Source: Rhodospirillales bacterium (lineage in GTDB: Bacteria; Pseudomonadota; Alphaproteobacteria; Acetobacterales; Acetobacteraceae). Taken from it: 51,717 nt of DNA. The DNA is taken from positions 1 to 51,717 of the forward strand of contig JANYFG010000081.1 of NCBI GenBank assembly GCA_025362815.1. The letters are read 5' to 3'. Shown here in pieces: positions 8,703 to 18,257 of the stretch. The notes under the pieces were generated by a model, which was not told where the DNA came from, did no database searches, and saw only the letters and a list, made by a program, of their open reading frames with translations. Every line of letters begins with the position of its first letter. Positions within the stretch are counted from its first letter, which is position 1. Both the position numbers and the translations under genes were made by a program.

Positions 8703-8731
8703 TTGACGATGCGGGGCCGCGCTCGTACACC
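8703..8731 (+). promoter_or_regulatory. Promoter candidate for the plus-strand liv operon
   Basis: TTGACG (8703-8708, five of six matches to the -35 consensus) is followed after exactly 17 bases by TACACC (8726-8731, weak -10). The start codon is at 8772, so the leader would be about 35 bases. Plausible but unproven. Confidence 0.35.
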
Positions 8732-8771
8732 CGGCCACAACAAGCAACAGTCCGCTGCCCGGGAGACCTCC

Positions 8772-9935
8772 ATGCCATTCCGTCGCGCCGTCCTCGCCAC
8801 CCCGGTTTGCCTGGCGGTCCTGATCACAAGCCTGGGCGCCGCTTCGGCCGACCCCGTTCGCGTGGGCGTGTCCATCTCCACCACTGGCCCGGCCGCCTCG
8901 CTCGGTATTCCGCAGCGCAACTCGGTGGCGCTGCTCCCGAAGCAGATTGGCGGCCAGGACATCGAATACATCGTGCTGGACGACGCGGCCGATGCCTCCA
9001 AGGCCGTCGCCAACGCCCGCAAGCTGATCGACCAGGACAAGATCGACGTTCTGATCGGCTCATCCACCACCCCGTCCTCCCTGGCGATGATCGACGTCGC
9101 GGCCGAAAAGCACGTGCCGATGATCTCTCTCGCGGCGTCGGCCTCCATCATCGCGCCGATGGATGCCAGCCGGCGCTGGGTGTTCAAAACCCCGCAGAAC
9201 GACAGCCTGATGGCCGAGGCGCTGGCCGACACCATGCAAAAGGCCGGCGTCAAAACCGTGGGCTTCATCGGTTTCAGCGACGCCTACGGCGATGGCTGGC
9301 TGGCTGAATTCACCAAGGCCGCCGCCCCGCGCGGCATTTCGCTCGCGGCCACCGAGAAATACGCCCGCCCCGACACCACAGTCACCGGCCAGGTTCTCAA
9401 GCTCATCGCGGCCAAGCCGGATGCCATGCTCATCGCCGGCGCCGGCACCCCCGCCGCCCTGCCGCAGCGCACCTTGCGCGAACGCGGCTATACCGGGGTG
9501 ATCTACCAAACCCACGGCGTGGCCAATGCCGACTTCCTGCGCGTCGGCGGCAAAGACGTCGAAGGCACCATCCTGCCCTCCGGCCCCATTCTGGTGGCGG
9601 CGCAACTGCCCGACAGCAACCCGATCAAGAAAGTGGCGCTCGACTACATCGCCAAATACGACGCGGCGAATGGCCCCGGCACCGTCAACAACTTCGGCGC
9701 CCACGCCTACGACGCCATGCTGCTGGTGCAGGCCGCCATCCCCGCAGCCCTCGCCCACGGCAAGCCCGGCACGGCGGCGTTCCGCGAAGGCCTGCGCGAT
9801 GGTCTCGAGGGGCTGAAGGAGGTGGTGCTCGACCACGGCATCGCCACGATGTCTCCCACCGATCACAACGGCTTCGACGCCCGCGCCCGCGTGATGGTCA
9901 CCGTCAAGAACGGAGGCTGGCTCCTTCTCCCGTAA
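8772..9935 (+). CDS. Periplasmic branched-chain amino acid-type binding protein (LivK-like, operon 2)
   Basis: A 387-residue type-I periplasmic binding protein starting operon 2. I chose the ATG at 8772, preceded by GGGAGACC, which gives a good Sec leader (RRAVLATPVCLAVLITSLGAASA, cleaved before DPVRVG). The mature protein begins VGVSISTTGPAASLGIPQRN and contains KLIDQDKIDVLIGSSTT and GFIGFSDAYGDGW, typical of the LivJ/LivK (Peripla_BP_6) family. It differs clearly from the operon 1 protein, so the two systems probably recognise different ligands. Members of this family also bind aromatic acids, urea or amides, so amino-acid specificity is not assured. Confidence 0.9.
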   Translation: MPFRRAVLATPVCLAVLITSLGAASADPVRVGVSISTTGPAASLGIPQRNSVALLPKQIGGQDIEYIVLDDAADASKAVANARKLIDQDKIDVLIGSSTTPSSLAMIDVAAEKHVPMISLAASASIIAPMDASRRWVFKTPQNDSLMAEALADTMQKAGVKTVGFIGFSDAYGDGWLAEFTKAAAPRGISLAATEKYARPDTTVTGQVLKLIAAKPDAMLIAGAGTPAALPQRTLRERGYTGVIYQTHGVANADFLRVGGKDVEGTILPSGPILVAAQLPDSNPIKKVALDYIAKYDAANGPGTVNNFGAHAYDAMLLVQAAIPAALAHGKPGTAAFREGLRDGLEGLKEVVLDHGIATMSPTDHNGFDARARVMVTVKNGGWLLLP

Positions 9936-9971
9936 GGGGGGACCGAGGTCCGCCGCCACGGCACGCCCATC

Positions 9972-10997
9972 ATGGACCAATCGATCTTTCTGATCCTGCT
10001 GCAGGATGGCGTCGTCAACGGCGCCATCTATGCGTTGCTGGCTCTGTGCCTGGTGATGGTGTTCGCCGTCACCCGCGTCATCCTCATTCCGCAGGGCGAG
10101 TTGGTCTCGTTCGCCGCCCTCACCTACGCCACGCTCGACACCGGCCATGTCCCGGCCAGCCTTTATCTGCTCGGCGGCCTCGGCGGCGCCGCGTTTCTCC
10201 GCGCCGCATGGGCGAAGCGCGGCACCGCTTTGCTCTGGCTTGCCGTCGAAACACTCGTGTTGCCCGCCGGGATCGCCGGCGTCACCGTCTGGCTCGCCCC
10301 GCAAAAACCGGGCGTCGCGGTCGAGGTGCTGCTGGCGCTGGCCATCACCGCCCCGCTCGCGCCGTATCTCTACCGCCTCGCCTTCCAGCCGCTGGCGAAC
10401 GCATCCGTCCTCGTTCTGCTCGTGGCCTCCGTCGGTGCCCATCTGGCGCTGGGCGGCCTCGGCCTTCTGATATTCGGCCCCGAAGGCTCCCGCGGCCCCG
10501 GTTTCTCGACGGCGATGCTGAGCCTCGGCGACCAGGTCGTGCCGGGCCAGTCGCTTTGGATCCTGGGCCTGACCCTCACCGCGATGGCCGGGCTTTATCT
10601 GTTCTTCGAATTCACGCTGCTGGGCACCGCCTTGCGCGCCGTGGCCGTGAACAGGCTGGGCGCGCGGCTGGTCGGCATCCGCACCGAGCAGGCCGGGCTG
10701 ATCGCCTTCACGCTGGCCGGTATCCTCGGCGCCCTGTCCGGCGTGCTCGTGGCGCCGCTCACCACCATTTATTACGACAGCGGCTTTCTTATCGGCCTCA
10801 AAGGCTTCGTCGCCGCCATCGTGGGCGGGCTCGCCAGCTACCCGCTGGCCGTGCTGGCGGCCCTCGTGGTGGGCCTTGTTGAATCCTTCAGCGCGTTCTG
10901 GGCCAGCGCCTTCAAGGAGGTGATCGTCTTCACCGTCATCATTCCCGTCCTGCTCTGGCGCTCGTGGCGTCATCAGGACCTGGAGGACGAGGAATGA
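9972..10997 (+). CDS. Branched-chain amino acid-type ABC permease LivH (operon 2)
   Basis: A 341-residue membrane permease, longer than the usual ~290 residues of LivH. The opening LLQDGVVNGAIYALLALCLV and the loop GTALRAVAVNRLGARLVGI are LivH hallmarks. The additional length comes from a hydrophobic insert in the first third (about residues 55-125), giving extra predicted membrane segments, as seen in some LivH homologues of aromatic-acid-type systems. The start at 9972 is 36 bases after the binding-protein stop, and the gene ends in an ATGA overlap with livMG. Confidence 0.88.
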   Translation: MDQSIFLILLQDGVVNGAIYALLALCLVMVFAVTRVILIPQGELVSFAALTYATLDTGHVPASLYLLGGLGGAAFLRAAWAKRGTALLWLAVETLVLPAGIAGVTVWLAPQKPGVAVEVLLALAITAPLAPYLYRLAFQPLANASVLVLLVASVGAHLALGGLGLLIFGPEGSRGPGFSTAMLSLGDQVVPGQSLWILGLTLTAMAGLYLFFEFTLLGTALRAVAVNRLGARLVGIRTEQAGLIAFTLAGILGALSGVLVAPLTTIYYDSGFLIGLKGFVAAIVGGLASYPLAVLAALVVGLVESFSAFWASAFKEVIVFTVIIPVLLWRSWRHQDLEDEE

Positions 10998-12744
10998 CGC
11001 TGCGGTGGGCCATCCCGGCGCTGGCCTTGTGCGTGGTGCTGCCCTGGTTGCCCGGCCTGCCCCTGTTCTGGGTCACGCTGGCCAACCTCATCGGTATTTC
11101 CGCCATCGTGGTCACCGGCCTCGTGGTGCTCACCGGCATCGGCGGCATGACCAGCTTCGCCCAGGCGAGCTTTCTGGGGTTCGGCGCCTACACCACCGCC
11201 ATTCTGTCCACCCGCTATGGCCTGAACCCCTGGCTTGGCCTGCCCGCAGCCATGGCCGCCGCCGGCCTTGCCGCCGCCGCCATCGGCGCCATCACGCTCC
11301 GGCTCAAGGCGCACTACCTGGCACTGGGCACCATCGCCTGGAGCGTTTCGCTGTTCTTCCTGTTCGGCAATCTCGACATCCTCGGCCGCAACGACGGCAT
11401 TTCAGCCATCCCCCCGCTGACCATCGCCGGGTTTCGCCTGGTCGACGTGCGTCTCTCCGCCACCCTCATCGGCGTCTCGGTCGTGGGTGTCATCGCCGCC
11501 ACCCACAACCTGCTCGACAGCCGATGGGGCCGCGCCATCCGCGCGCTCAGGGGCGGCGCCATGGCGGCGGCGAGCTGCGGGGTGGATATCGCGCGCGCGC
11601 GGATGCTGGCGTTCGTCTACGCCGCCCTTCTCGCGGGCCTCGCCGGCTGGCTGTTCGCGCATTTGCAACGCGCGGTGAACCCCACGCCGTTCGGCCTTTA
11701 CGCCGGCATTCAATACCTGCTGATGGCCGTGGTCGGCGGCGCCGCGTATCTCCCCGGCGCCCTGCTGGGCTCGGCCCTGGTGGTGATCGTGAACGACCGC
11801 CTGCAGGACTGGCTGCCCAAGCTGCTCGGCACCTCCGGCAATTTCGAGATCATCGCTTTCGGACTGCTGCTGGTGCTGGTTCTGCAGGTCGCCCCGGAAG
11901 GTCTGTGGCCGCATATCACGCGCCGTCGCCGCCACACCCACCCGCGCCCGATCGCCGCCATGGCATTGCCCAAACGCGTTGCTGCGCAGGCCAATCGCGC
12001 CTTTGAAGTCGCCAACCTGCGTCGCAACTTCGGCGGCCTCGTCGCCGTGGCCGACCTCTCCTTCACCCTTGCCCCCGGCGAGCTTCTGGCCCTCATCGGC
12101 CCCAACGGCGCCGGCAAAAGCACCAGTTTCAACCTGCTCACCGGCGTCACCCGCCCCAGCGCCGGCACCGTGCATCTGATGGGCCGCGATGTCACGGGCC
12201 TGTCCGCCCCCGCCATGGCCGAAGGCGGCGTTGCCCGCAGCTTCCAGCACGTGAAGCTGGTGGCCGGCATGTCCGTCATCGAGAACGTGGCCCTCGGCGC
12301 CCATCTGCGCGGCCACGCCTCGCCGCTGCGCAGCATTCTGCGGCTGGATCGGGCCGAGGAAGCCCGCCAGTTCGCCGAAGCCGCCACGCAGCTCGCCCAT
12401 GTGGGCCTCGGTGATCTCGCGGACCGTCCCGCCACGTCGCTCGCCCTCGGCCAGCAACGCATCGTGGAAATCGCCCGCGCGCTTGCCGCGGACCCCGCGG
12501 TGCTGCTGCTCGACGAGCCCGCCGCCGGTCTGCGCCACGCCGAAAAACAGGTGCTCGCCGCCCTTCTGCGCCGCCTCGCCGCCTCCGGCATGGCCATCCT
12601 GCTGGTGGAGCACGACATGGATTTCGTCATGAACCTGGCCGATCGCCTGGTGGTGATGGATTTCGGCACCGTCATCGCCGAGGGTCCGCCCGAGCAGATC
12701 CGCCAGAACCCCGCCGTCATCGAAGCCTATCTCGGCGGCGTGGC

Positions 12745-12748
<4 letters not shown>
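10994..12748 (+). CDS. Fused LivM permease - LivG ATPase (operon 2)
   Basis: A 584-residue fusion with a LivM-type permease (about residues 1-320) and a LivG-type ATPase (about 345-584). The permease half contains GIGGMTSFAQASFLGFGAY. The ATPase half has Walker A GPNGAGKST, signature LALGQQRIVEIARAL, Walker B LLLDEPAAGLRH and VEHDMDFVMNLADRLVVMDFG. The start ATG at 10994 overlaps the previous stop (ATGA), with AGGACGAGG just upstream. It is a paralogue of the fusion at 4783-6549 but diverged throughout, so this is not a recent duplication. Confidence 0.91.
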
Positions 12749-13467
<719 letters not shown>

Positions 13468-13610
13468 GCTTTTGGTCAGATTTCGCGTCCATATCTGCCG
13501 GCGAAGTGTTTGTGACAAAATGATGCCATCGTATTGAACGCGGGTTTTGCCGTGCGCGATGCCCTGGCTGCGGCTAGCATGCGGCCACGCCCAATTTGAG
13601 GAACAACGGT

Positions 13611-15113
13611 ATGTTCGCTTCGCGCGCCTTCGCCGCTTTCGCCGTCATCGCCGCTGGCCTGCCGGCCCATGCCTTCGCCGCCGACGTCACCGCGGCCCAG
13701 GCCACCGATCTGGAGGCGCAGCTGCGCGGCTGGATGGCAAGCCTCGTCAGCCCGGCGCTCGATGTCGGTACCAGGCCCGTTCGCATCACCGCCGATGGCG
13801 ATCATTTCAACGTCGAGCTGCCCGCGCCAGACATCCTGGCCAGCGCGGGCATCGCCGATGCCGGCCTGTCGGTGAAGCTGAAGGCCAAGCCGCTCGACAG
13901 CGGGCGTTGGGCGCTGGACGATTTGGTGATCCCCTCGCCGCTGAAACTCACCGCCCCCAAAGGGATGGTGCCGGACGACAAGGCCGCGGTCGCGGGTGCG
14001 ACAAGTGTTGACCCAAGCCCGAGCATCACCGTCACCTCCACGTCGCAGCAGTTCCACGGCATCTTCGACCCCAGCTTCGCCACCACCTCCAGCTTCGACA
14101 GCGTGGCCACCGGCCTGCGCGTGGAGGGCGGCAACTCTGTTTCCACCACCGCCAAAAGCGTCAGCCACTCCACCTTCCAGCCCGCCACCGATGGCCGCAT
14201 CAACGTCCTGTCGGAAGGCAGCTCGGAAAAGAGCAGCAATACCGTCACGCCGAAGGAGGGCGCGCCGTTCACCTACACGGTCGAGAAATCCAGCTCGTCC
14301 AGCCGCGTGAAATCGGTGTCGCCGGCCACGCTGGCCACCCTCGTGCGCAGTGTCGCGGCACTGGCGCCCACCCTGCCCGGCACCAAGGACACGCTCAATC
14401 CGCAGCAGCGCACCCTGGCCCGCACCATCATCTTCTCGCTGCGCGACATGTTCGCAGGCCTGGAATCCAGCCAGACATTCGAAGGGATGAAATTCACCTC
14501 CGGTGGCCACACCGGCAGCGTCGCTCACGCGGTCCTCGGAACCAAGGCCGGTGTGACGGACGGCAAGCTGGAGCTCGCGACCACGGTCTCGATGGACGGC
14601 CTTGATACGCCCGAGGTGCCCAGCGGCGTTTACAGGGACTATCTGCCGCGCAAGATCACCTTCAACCCGCGGATCTCGGGCGTGCCGAGCGAGGATCTGG
14701 TGAAGCTGATGCTTCGCGCCGTCGACAGTGACGCCAACGACCTCGCCGAACTCCAAGGCGCCGCCATGGCGCTGCTCGGCGCCGGCCCGCTGGAAATCGC
14801 GATCGACGAACTGGGCCTGGACCTCGGCCGCGCCAGCCTCACCGGCACCGGCTCGGTGGACATCGCGGGGATCGCCGACATCACGGGAGAGGCCGAGATC
14901 AACGTCAAAGGTCTGGACGCGCTGATCAAGACCGCCAACACCACGCCCGAACTGAAGCAGGCCGCGCCGGTGCTGATCTTCCTCAAGGGCATCGGCAAGC
15001 AGGACGGTGACACCACAACCTGGAACATCGCCTACCAGGACAACAATTTCACCGTCAACGACACCGATCTCAGCGCCCTGCTCCCCGGCGCCGGCGGTCC
15101 CGCCGCGAAGTAA
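13611..15113 (+). CDS. Exported protein of unknown function (possibly DUF2125-like)
   Basis: A 500-residue protein with a clear Sec leader (FASRAFAAFAVIAAGLPAHAFA, cut before ADVTAAQ). The ATG at 13611 is chosen because GAGG lies 9 bases upstream; an in-frame TTG at 13596 would include that site. After the leader comes a helical stretch (AAQATDLEAQLRGWMASLV), then a long Ser/Thr-rich beta-type region (about residues 120-250) and a C-terminal part with alternating strands (LEIAIDELGLDLGRASL, AGIADITGEAEINVKG). It has no catalytic motif, no other membrane segment and no lipobox. The layout recalls DUF2125/AsmA-like periplasmic proteins, but I cannot confirm this. It stands alone, converging on the MFS gene, and is not obviously linked to the liv operon 143 bases upstream. 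Confidence 0.75.
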   Translation: MFASRAFAAFAVIAAGLPAHAFAADVTAAQATDLEAQLRGWMASLVSPALDVGTRPVRITADGDHFNVELPAPDILASAGIADAGLSVKLKAKPLDSGRWALDDLVIPSPLKLTAPKGMVPDDKAAVAGATSVDPSPSITVTSTSQQFHGIFDPSFATTSSFDSVATGLRVEGGNSVSTTAKSVSHSTFQPATDGRINVLSEGSSEKSSNTVTPKEGAPFTYTVEKSSSSSRVKSVSPATLATLVRSVAALAPTLPGTKDTLNPQQRTLARTIIFSLRDMFAGLESSQTFEGMKFTSGGHTGSVAHAVLGTKAGVTDGKLELATTVSMDGLDTPEVPSGVYRDYLPRKITFNPRISGVPSEDLVKLMLRAVDSDANDLAELQGAAMALLGAGPLEIAIDELGLDLGRASLTGTGSVDIAGIADITGEAEINVKGLDALIKTANTTPELKQAAPVLIFLKGIGKQDGDTTTWNIAYQDNNFTVNDTDLSALLPGAGGPAAK

Positions 15114-15128
15114 AACGAACGCAGCTGG

Positions 15129-15160
15129 GGTGGTGGGGTGCTCCGTGGCGCCCCACCACC
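15129..15160. terminator. Strong hairpin between convergent genes
   Basis: GGTGGTGGGG (15129-15138) pairs perfectly with CCCCACCACC (15151-15160) across a 12-base loop: a 10-bp GC-rich stem 15 bases after the stop of the exported protein and next to the stop of the MFS gene. There is no U-tract, so it may act as a weak or Rho-assisted stop or as a 3' end stabiliser. Confidence 0.5.
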
Positions 15161-15189
15161 TACGCCCACCACCTACGCCCACCACCTAC
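15151..15189. repeat. Tandem repeat, 13 bp x 3
   Basis: Three consecutive copies of a 13-base unit (C/G)CCCACCACCTAC at 15151-15163, 15164-15176 and 15177-15189; copies two and three are identical and copy one differs in its first base. The last copy contains the TAG stop of the MFS gene, and the first is also the right arm of the hairpin, so each copy could serve as an alternative arm. Looks like recent slippage. Confidence 0.85.
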
Positions 15190-16334
15190 GCCAGGCGCCG
15201 GCGCAGCCCCGGCAAAAAGGCCAGGCTCGCCAGCGTCAACGCCGCCATCGCCAGAAACACCAAACCCGCCACCCGTTCGTAGAGAATGCCGGACGCGAAC
15301 ATCAGCACCCCGGTCGGCAGCGCCACGCCCAGCGCCGCGTTCAGGCTCTGTGCAGACGCCGCCCGCCCGGCCGGCACACACATCGCCATCACCTGCAAAG
15401 ACGCCAGATACGGTGCGGTGAAACTCGCGGCATGCAGCGGCTGCAACAGCGCCAGCACAACGGGATCGGTCGAAAGCCCCGTCCCCGTCCATCGCACCGT
15501 GGCACCCACCGCGCCGATCACCATCAAATTCGCCGGCCCCAGCCGCGCGATCGCCTTGCGGCAGAATACCAGCATCAGGATCTCGGCCAGAACCGCCTCG
15601 GCCCAGAGCAGCCCGATCAAGCGATCCCCCAGGCCCGCCGCCCGCCAGTGCAACGTCGACAGCGCGTAATACGCGGCATGCGCGCCTTGCAGCAGCGCCG
15701 AGATCGCCAGCAAGCGCCGAAACGCCGGAATCGCCAGCGGGGAGGGCTCGGCCACCCGCGCGGTCACGCCCGCCCGCTCCCCGCTTTCCAGCATGAAGGG
15801 CAGCATGAGCACCGAGAGCAGTAAAAACCCGGCCATCAGCCACGCCACCGCCTGCGGACCCTCGGCCGCCAGCACAAACCCGGCCCCCAGCGCGCCCAGC
15901 ATGAAGCCGCCCGACCCCACCGCACGCACGCGCCCAAAATCGAACCCCATGCGCCGTGCCGCCGCCAGGGTCAGCAGATCGTAAAGCGGCATCAATGCGC
16001 TGGCACCCACGCTGTAGAGCAGCACCAGGCCGAACAGCGCCCACACGCCGTGCGTGGCCAACACGCCCAGCGCCGCCGCGCCGGACATGACCATCGACAC
16101 CGCCAGCACCGGCCGCACCCGGCCCCAGCGATCGCACACATGCCCCCAGGCCGGCCCCGCCAGCACCCGCGCCAGAAACGCCACCCCCAGAAACAGGCTG
16201 ATCTGCCCCGCCTCCAGCCCGCGGCTCTCCAACAATGCCGCGAAAAACGCCATGTTGACGCCGTTGGACACATACATGCCGGCCGAGCACGCGGCGATCA
16301 GCGCCGACGCCCGAAACGCGTGAGGCACGACCAA
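15186..16334 (-). CDS. MFS transporter, HcaT/nucleoside-proton symporter-like (MFS_1_like)
   Basis: A 382-residue inner-membrane transporter with about 12 hydrophobic segments. The opening (FRASALIAACSAGMYVSNGV), an MFS loop motif in WGHVCDRWGRVRPVL around residues 65-80 and the overall size match the 3-phenylpropionate (HcaT)/LacY-like MFS_1_like family. Annotations of this family as phenylpropionate transporter are mostly by homology, and no aromatic catabolic genes are near. The start is TTG at 16334 or GTG at 16328; neither has a strong ribosome site, and the gene begins only 2 bases after the sufE stop, so it is probably translated by coupling. Confidence 0.8.
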   Translation of the reverse strand: MVVPHAFRASALIAACSAGMYVSNGVNMAFFAALLESRGLEAGQISLFLGVAFLARVLAGPAWGHVCDRWGRVRPVLAVSMVMSGAAALGVLATHGVWALFGLVLLYSVGASALMPLYDLLTLAAARRMGFDFGRVRAVGSGGFMLGALGAGFVLAAEGPQAVAWLMAGFLLLSVLMLPFMLESGERAGVTARVAEPSPLAIPAFRRLLAISALLQGAHAAYYALSTLHWRAAGLGDRLIGLLWAEAVLAEILMLVFCRKAIARLGPANLMVIGAVGATVRWTGTGLSTDPVVLALLQPLHAASFTAPYLASLQVMAMCVPAGRAASAQSLNAALGVALPTGVLMFASGILYERVAGLVFLAMAALTLASLAFLPGLRRRLA

Positions 16335-16336
16335 GC

Positions 16337-16783
16337 TCAGCCGGAGATCTGGCGCGCCGCCACGTCACGCACCTTGCGCGCCATCGACGCGATGCCGTTG
16401 CCCCGGTTGGTGGACAGCGCCTGGATCAGGCCGAGGTCCTTTAGAAACGCAGGATCGGTGGCCCCGATCTCGGCGGGCGGGCGGCCCGAATAAACCCGCA
16501 GCAGCAACGCCACCAGGCCCGACACGATCGCCGCGTCCGACGCGCCGGCGAAATACAGCCGCCCGTCGCGCATCTGCGCCTCGAACCACACCTGGCTCTG
16601 GCAGCCGGGCACGCGATGGTCGTCGTTCTGCCATTCGGGCGGAAACGGCGGCAGTTTCCGCCCGAGTTCGATGATGTGCTGGTAGCGATCCATCCAGTCG
16701 TCGAACACCTCCAGCTCTTCGCCAATGGCGGCGATGGCCGCGGCGGCGCTGTCATCTTCGGGCATCAGAAACGGATCGGTCAT
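16337..16783 (-). CDS. sufE: SufE family sulfur-acceptor protein
   Basis: A 148-residue SufE protein, which accepts persulfide sulfur from a cysteine desulfurase (SufS) and hands it to the Fe-S cluster scaffold in the cytosol. The catalytic cysteine is Cys61 in RVPGCQSQVW, the family hallmark, preceded by LGRKLPPFPPEWQ. I chose ATG 16783 (MTDPFLMPEDD); a longer frame to 16849 has an atypical N-terminus. No other suf gene is in the window. It lies between gltX and the MFS gene on the same strand, with 127 bases after gltX in which I see no gene. Confidence 0.92.
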   Translation of the reverse strand: MTDPFLMPEDDSAAAAIAAIGEELEVFDDWMDRYQHIIELGRKLPPFPPEWQNDDHRVPGCQSQVWFEAQMRDGRLYFAGASDAAIVSGLVALLLRVYSGRPPAEIGATDPAFLKDLGLIQALSTNRGNGIASMARKVRDVAARQISG

Positions 16784-16910
16784 AGCCGTCAGGTGCGCGC
16801 CGAGACCCGCTCCGTCAACCCCCGGCAAGCTCGTCCCCGCGATCGCCACATCGCGGGAGACGGACCCGGCTCACGAGCAGACCTGAGCTTGAAAAAGAAG
16901 ATTCTGAAAA

Positions 16911-18257
16911 TCAAGTCGCCGCCACAGCCAATCGCTCCGCCGCTCTGGACCGGCCGATCAGCGGCAGCAGCGCCTTCAGCTCGGGGCCGTGCTCCTCGCC
17001 GGTCAGCGCCAGGCGCAGCGGCATGAACAACGTGCGCCCCTTGCGGCCGGTTTCCTGCTTCAGCGCGTCCGTCCAGGTGGTCCATACCTGATCGTTCCAG
17101 GGCTCGGCCGGCAGAAGCTGCAATGCCATGCGCAGGAATTCGCCCTCCCCCTCGATCACCGGCGGAATGATGGAGCCGGCCACCACATCCCAATACCCGC
17201 GCGCCTCGGACATCATGTCCAGATTGCCGCGCACCGCCAGCCAGAACGCCTCCGTGGCACCCTGCGGCAGCCGCCCCGCCACGGAGGCAAAATCCAGCCC
17301 ATGCAGCAGCTTGCGGTTCAGCGCCAGCAACTGTCCAATATCGAACTTCGCCGGAGACGCTGAAAACCGGGTGAACTCGAAATCCTCCGCCAGCTCCGAC
17401 AGCGGCAGCAACGCCGGATCGGCGGACGAGCCGAGGCGGGCGAGGTAGGCCGTGATGGCCCCCGGCTCCACCCCATCGGCCCGCAGGCTGCGCAGCGAAA
17501 TACTGTCGGTGCGCTTGGACAGTTTCCCCCCATCGCCCGCCGTCAGCAGCGTGAAATGCGCGAAATGGAATTTCGAGCGATCGCCGCCCAAGGCCTCCGC
17601 GATATCCAGCTGCACGCCGGTGTTGGTGATGTGATCCTCGCCGCGCAGAATATGCGAAACCTTGCAGGCGAGGTCGTCCACCACCGAGGTGAAGGTATAA
17701 AGCGGGGTTCCATCGGCGCGGATCAGCACCGGATCAGACACGGCGGTGAGCTTCACCTCGCGCTTGCCCAACACCAAATCCGGCCAGGAGATGCTGTAGT
17801 TCGAAAGTTTGAAGCGCCAGTGCGGCCTTTTGCCACCGGCCTCGGCCTTCTCGCGCTGCTCGGGCGTGAGTTTCAGCATCGCGCGGTCATACATCGGCGG
17901 CTGGCCGCGCTTGACGCGATAGTCGCGCTTGGCCTGCAGTTCCGCCTCGCTCTCGAAGCACGGATACAGCCGGCCCGACGCCTTCAATTTGTCCGCCGCC
18001 GCCTCGTACAACGCCATCCTGTCGGATTGCTTGAAGCTGTCATCCCAATCCAGCCCCAGCCAGCCGAGATCCTGCGCGATCGCCTCGGCGAATTCCGGCG
18101 TGCCGCGCGTGGTGTCGGTGTCGTCGTAGCGCAGGATGAATGTGCCGCCCATCTTGCGGGCGAACAGCCAGTTCAGCAGCGCCGGCCGCCCGTTGCCCAC
18201 ATGCAGATAGCCGGTGGGGGAGGGCGCGAACCTCACCACAACCGCGTTTTTCTTCAC
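16911..18257 (-). CDS. gltX: Glutamyl-tRNA synthetase
   Basis: A 448-residue class I aminoacyl-tRNA synthetase that charges tRNA with glutamate. The ATP-binding HIGH-type motif is HVGN at residues 19-22 (after RFAPSPTGYL) and the KMSKS-type motif is KLSKR at 245-249. The conserved LRxEDTD segment reads LRYDDTD here (Glu to Asp), a variant that, as I recall, is common in the second GltX of alphaproteobacteria, which often carry two. It may therefore be the GltX2 type; that needs the rest of the genome. It starts in a 4-base overlap with the small acidic gene, in the nadE-orf131-gltX series. Confidence 0.95.
   Translation of the reverse strand: MKKNAVVVRFAPSPTGYLHVGNGRPALLNWLFARKMGGTFILRYDDTDTTRGTPEFAEAIAQDLGWLGLDWDDSFKQSDRMALYEAAADKLKASGRLYPCFESEAELQAKRDYRVKRGQPPMYDRAMLKLTPEQREKAEAGGKRPHWRFKLSNYSISWPDLVLGKREVKLTAVSDPVLIRADGTPLYTFTSVVDDLACKVSHILRGEDHITNTGVQLDIAEALGGDRSKFHFAHFTLLTAGDGGKLSKRTDSISLRSLRADGVEPGAITAYLARLGSSADPALLPLSELAEDFEFTRFSASPAKFDIGQLLALNRKLLHGLDFASVAGRLPQGATEAFWLAVRGNLDMMSEARGYWDVVAGSIIPPVIEGEGEFLRMALQLLPAEPWNDQVWTTWTDALKQETGRKGRTLFMPLRLALTGEEHGPELKALLPLIGRSRAAERLAVAAT

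Noticed and set aside
9060-10973. Open frame of about 640 codons on the minus strand
   Set aside because: Antisense to the operon 2 livK and livH genes, with a Gly/Glu/Ala/Asp-rich composition and no motif; a shadow of codon bias.
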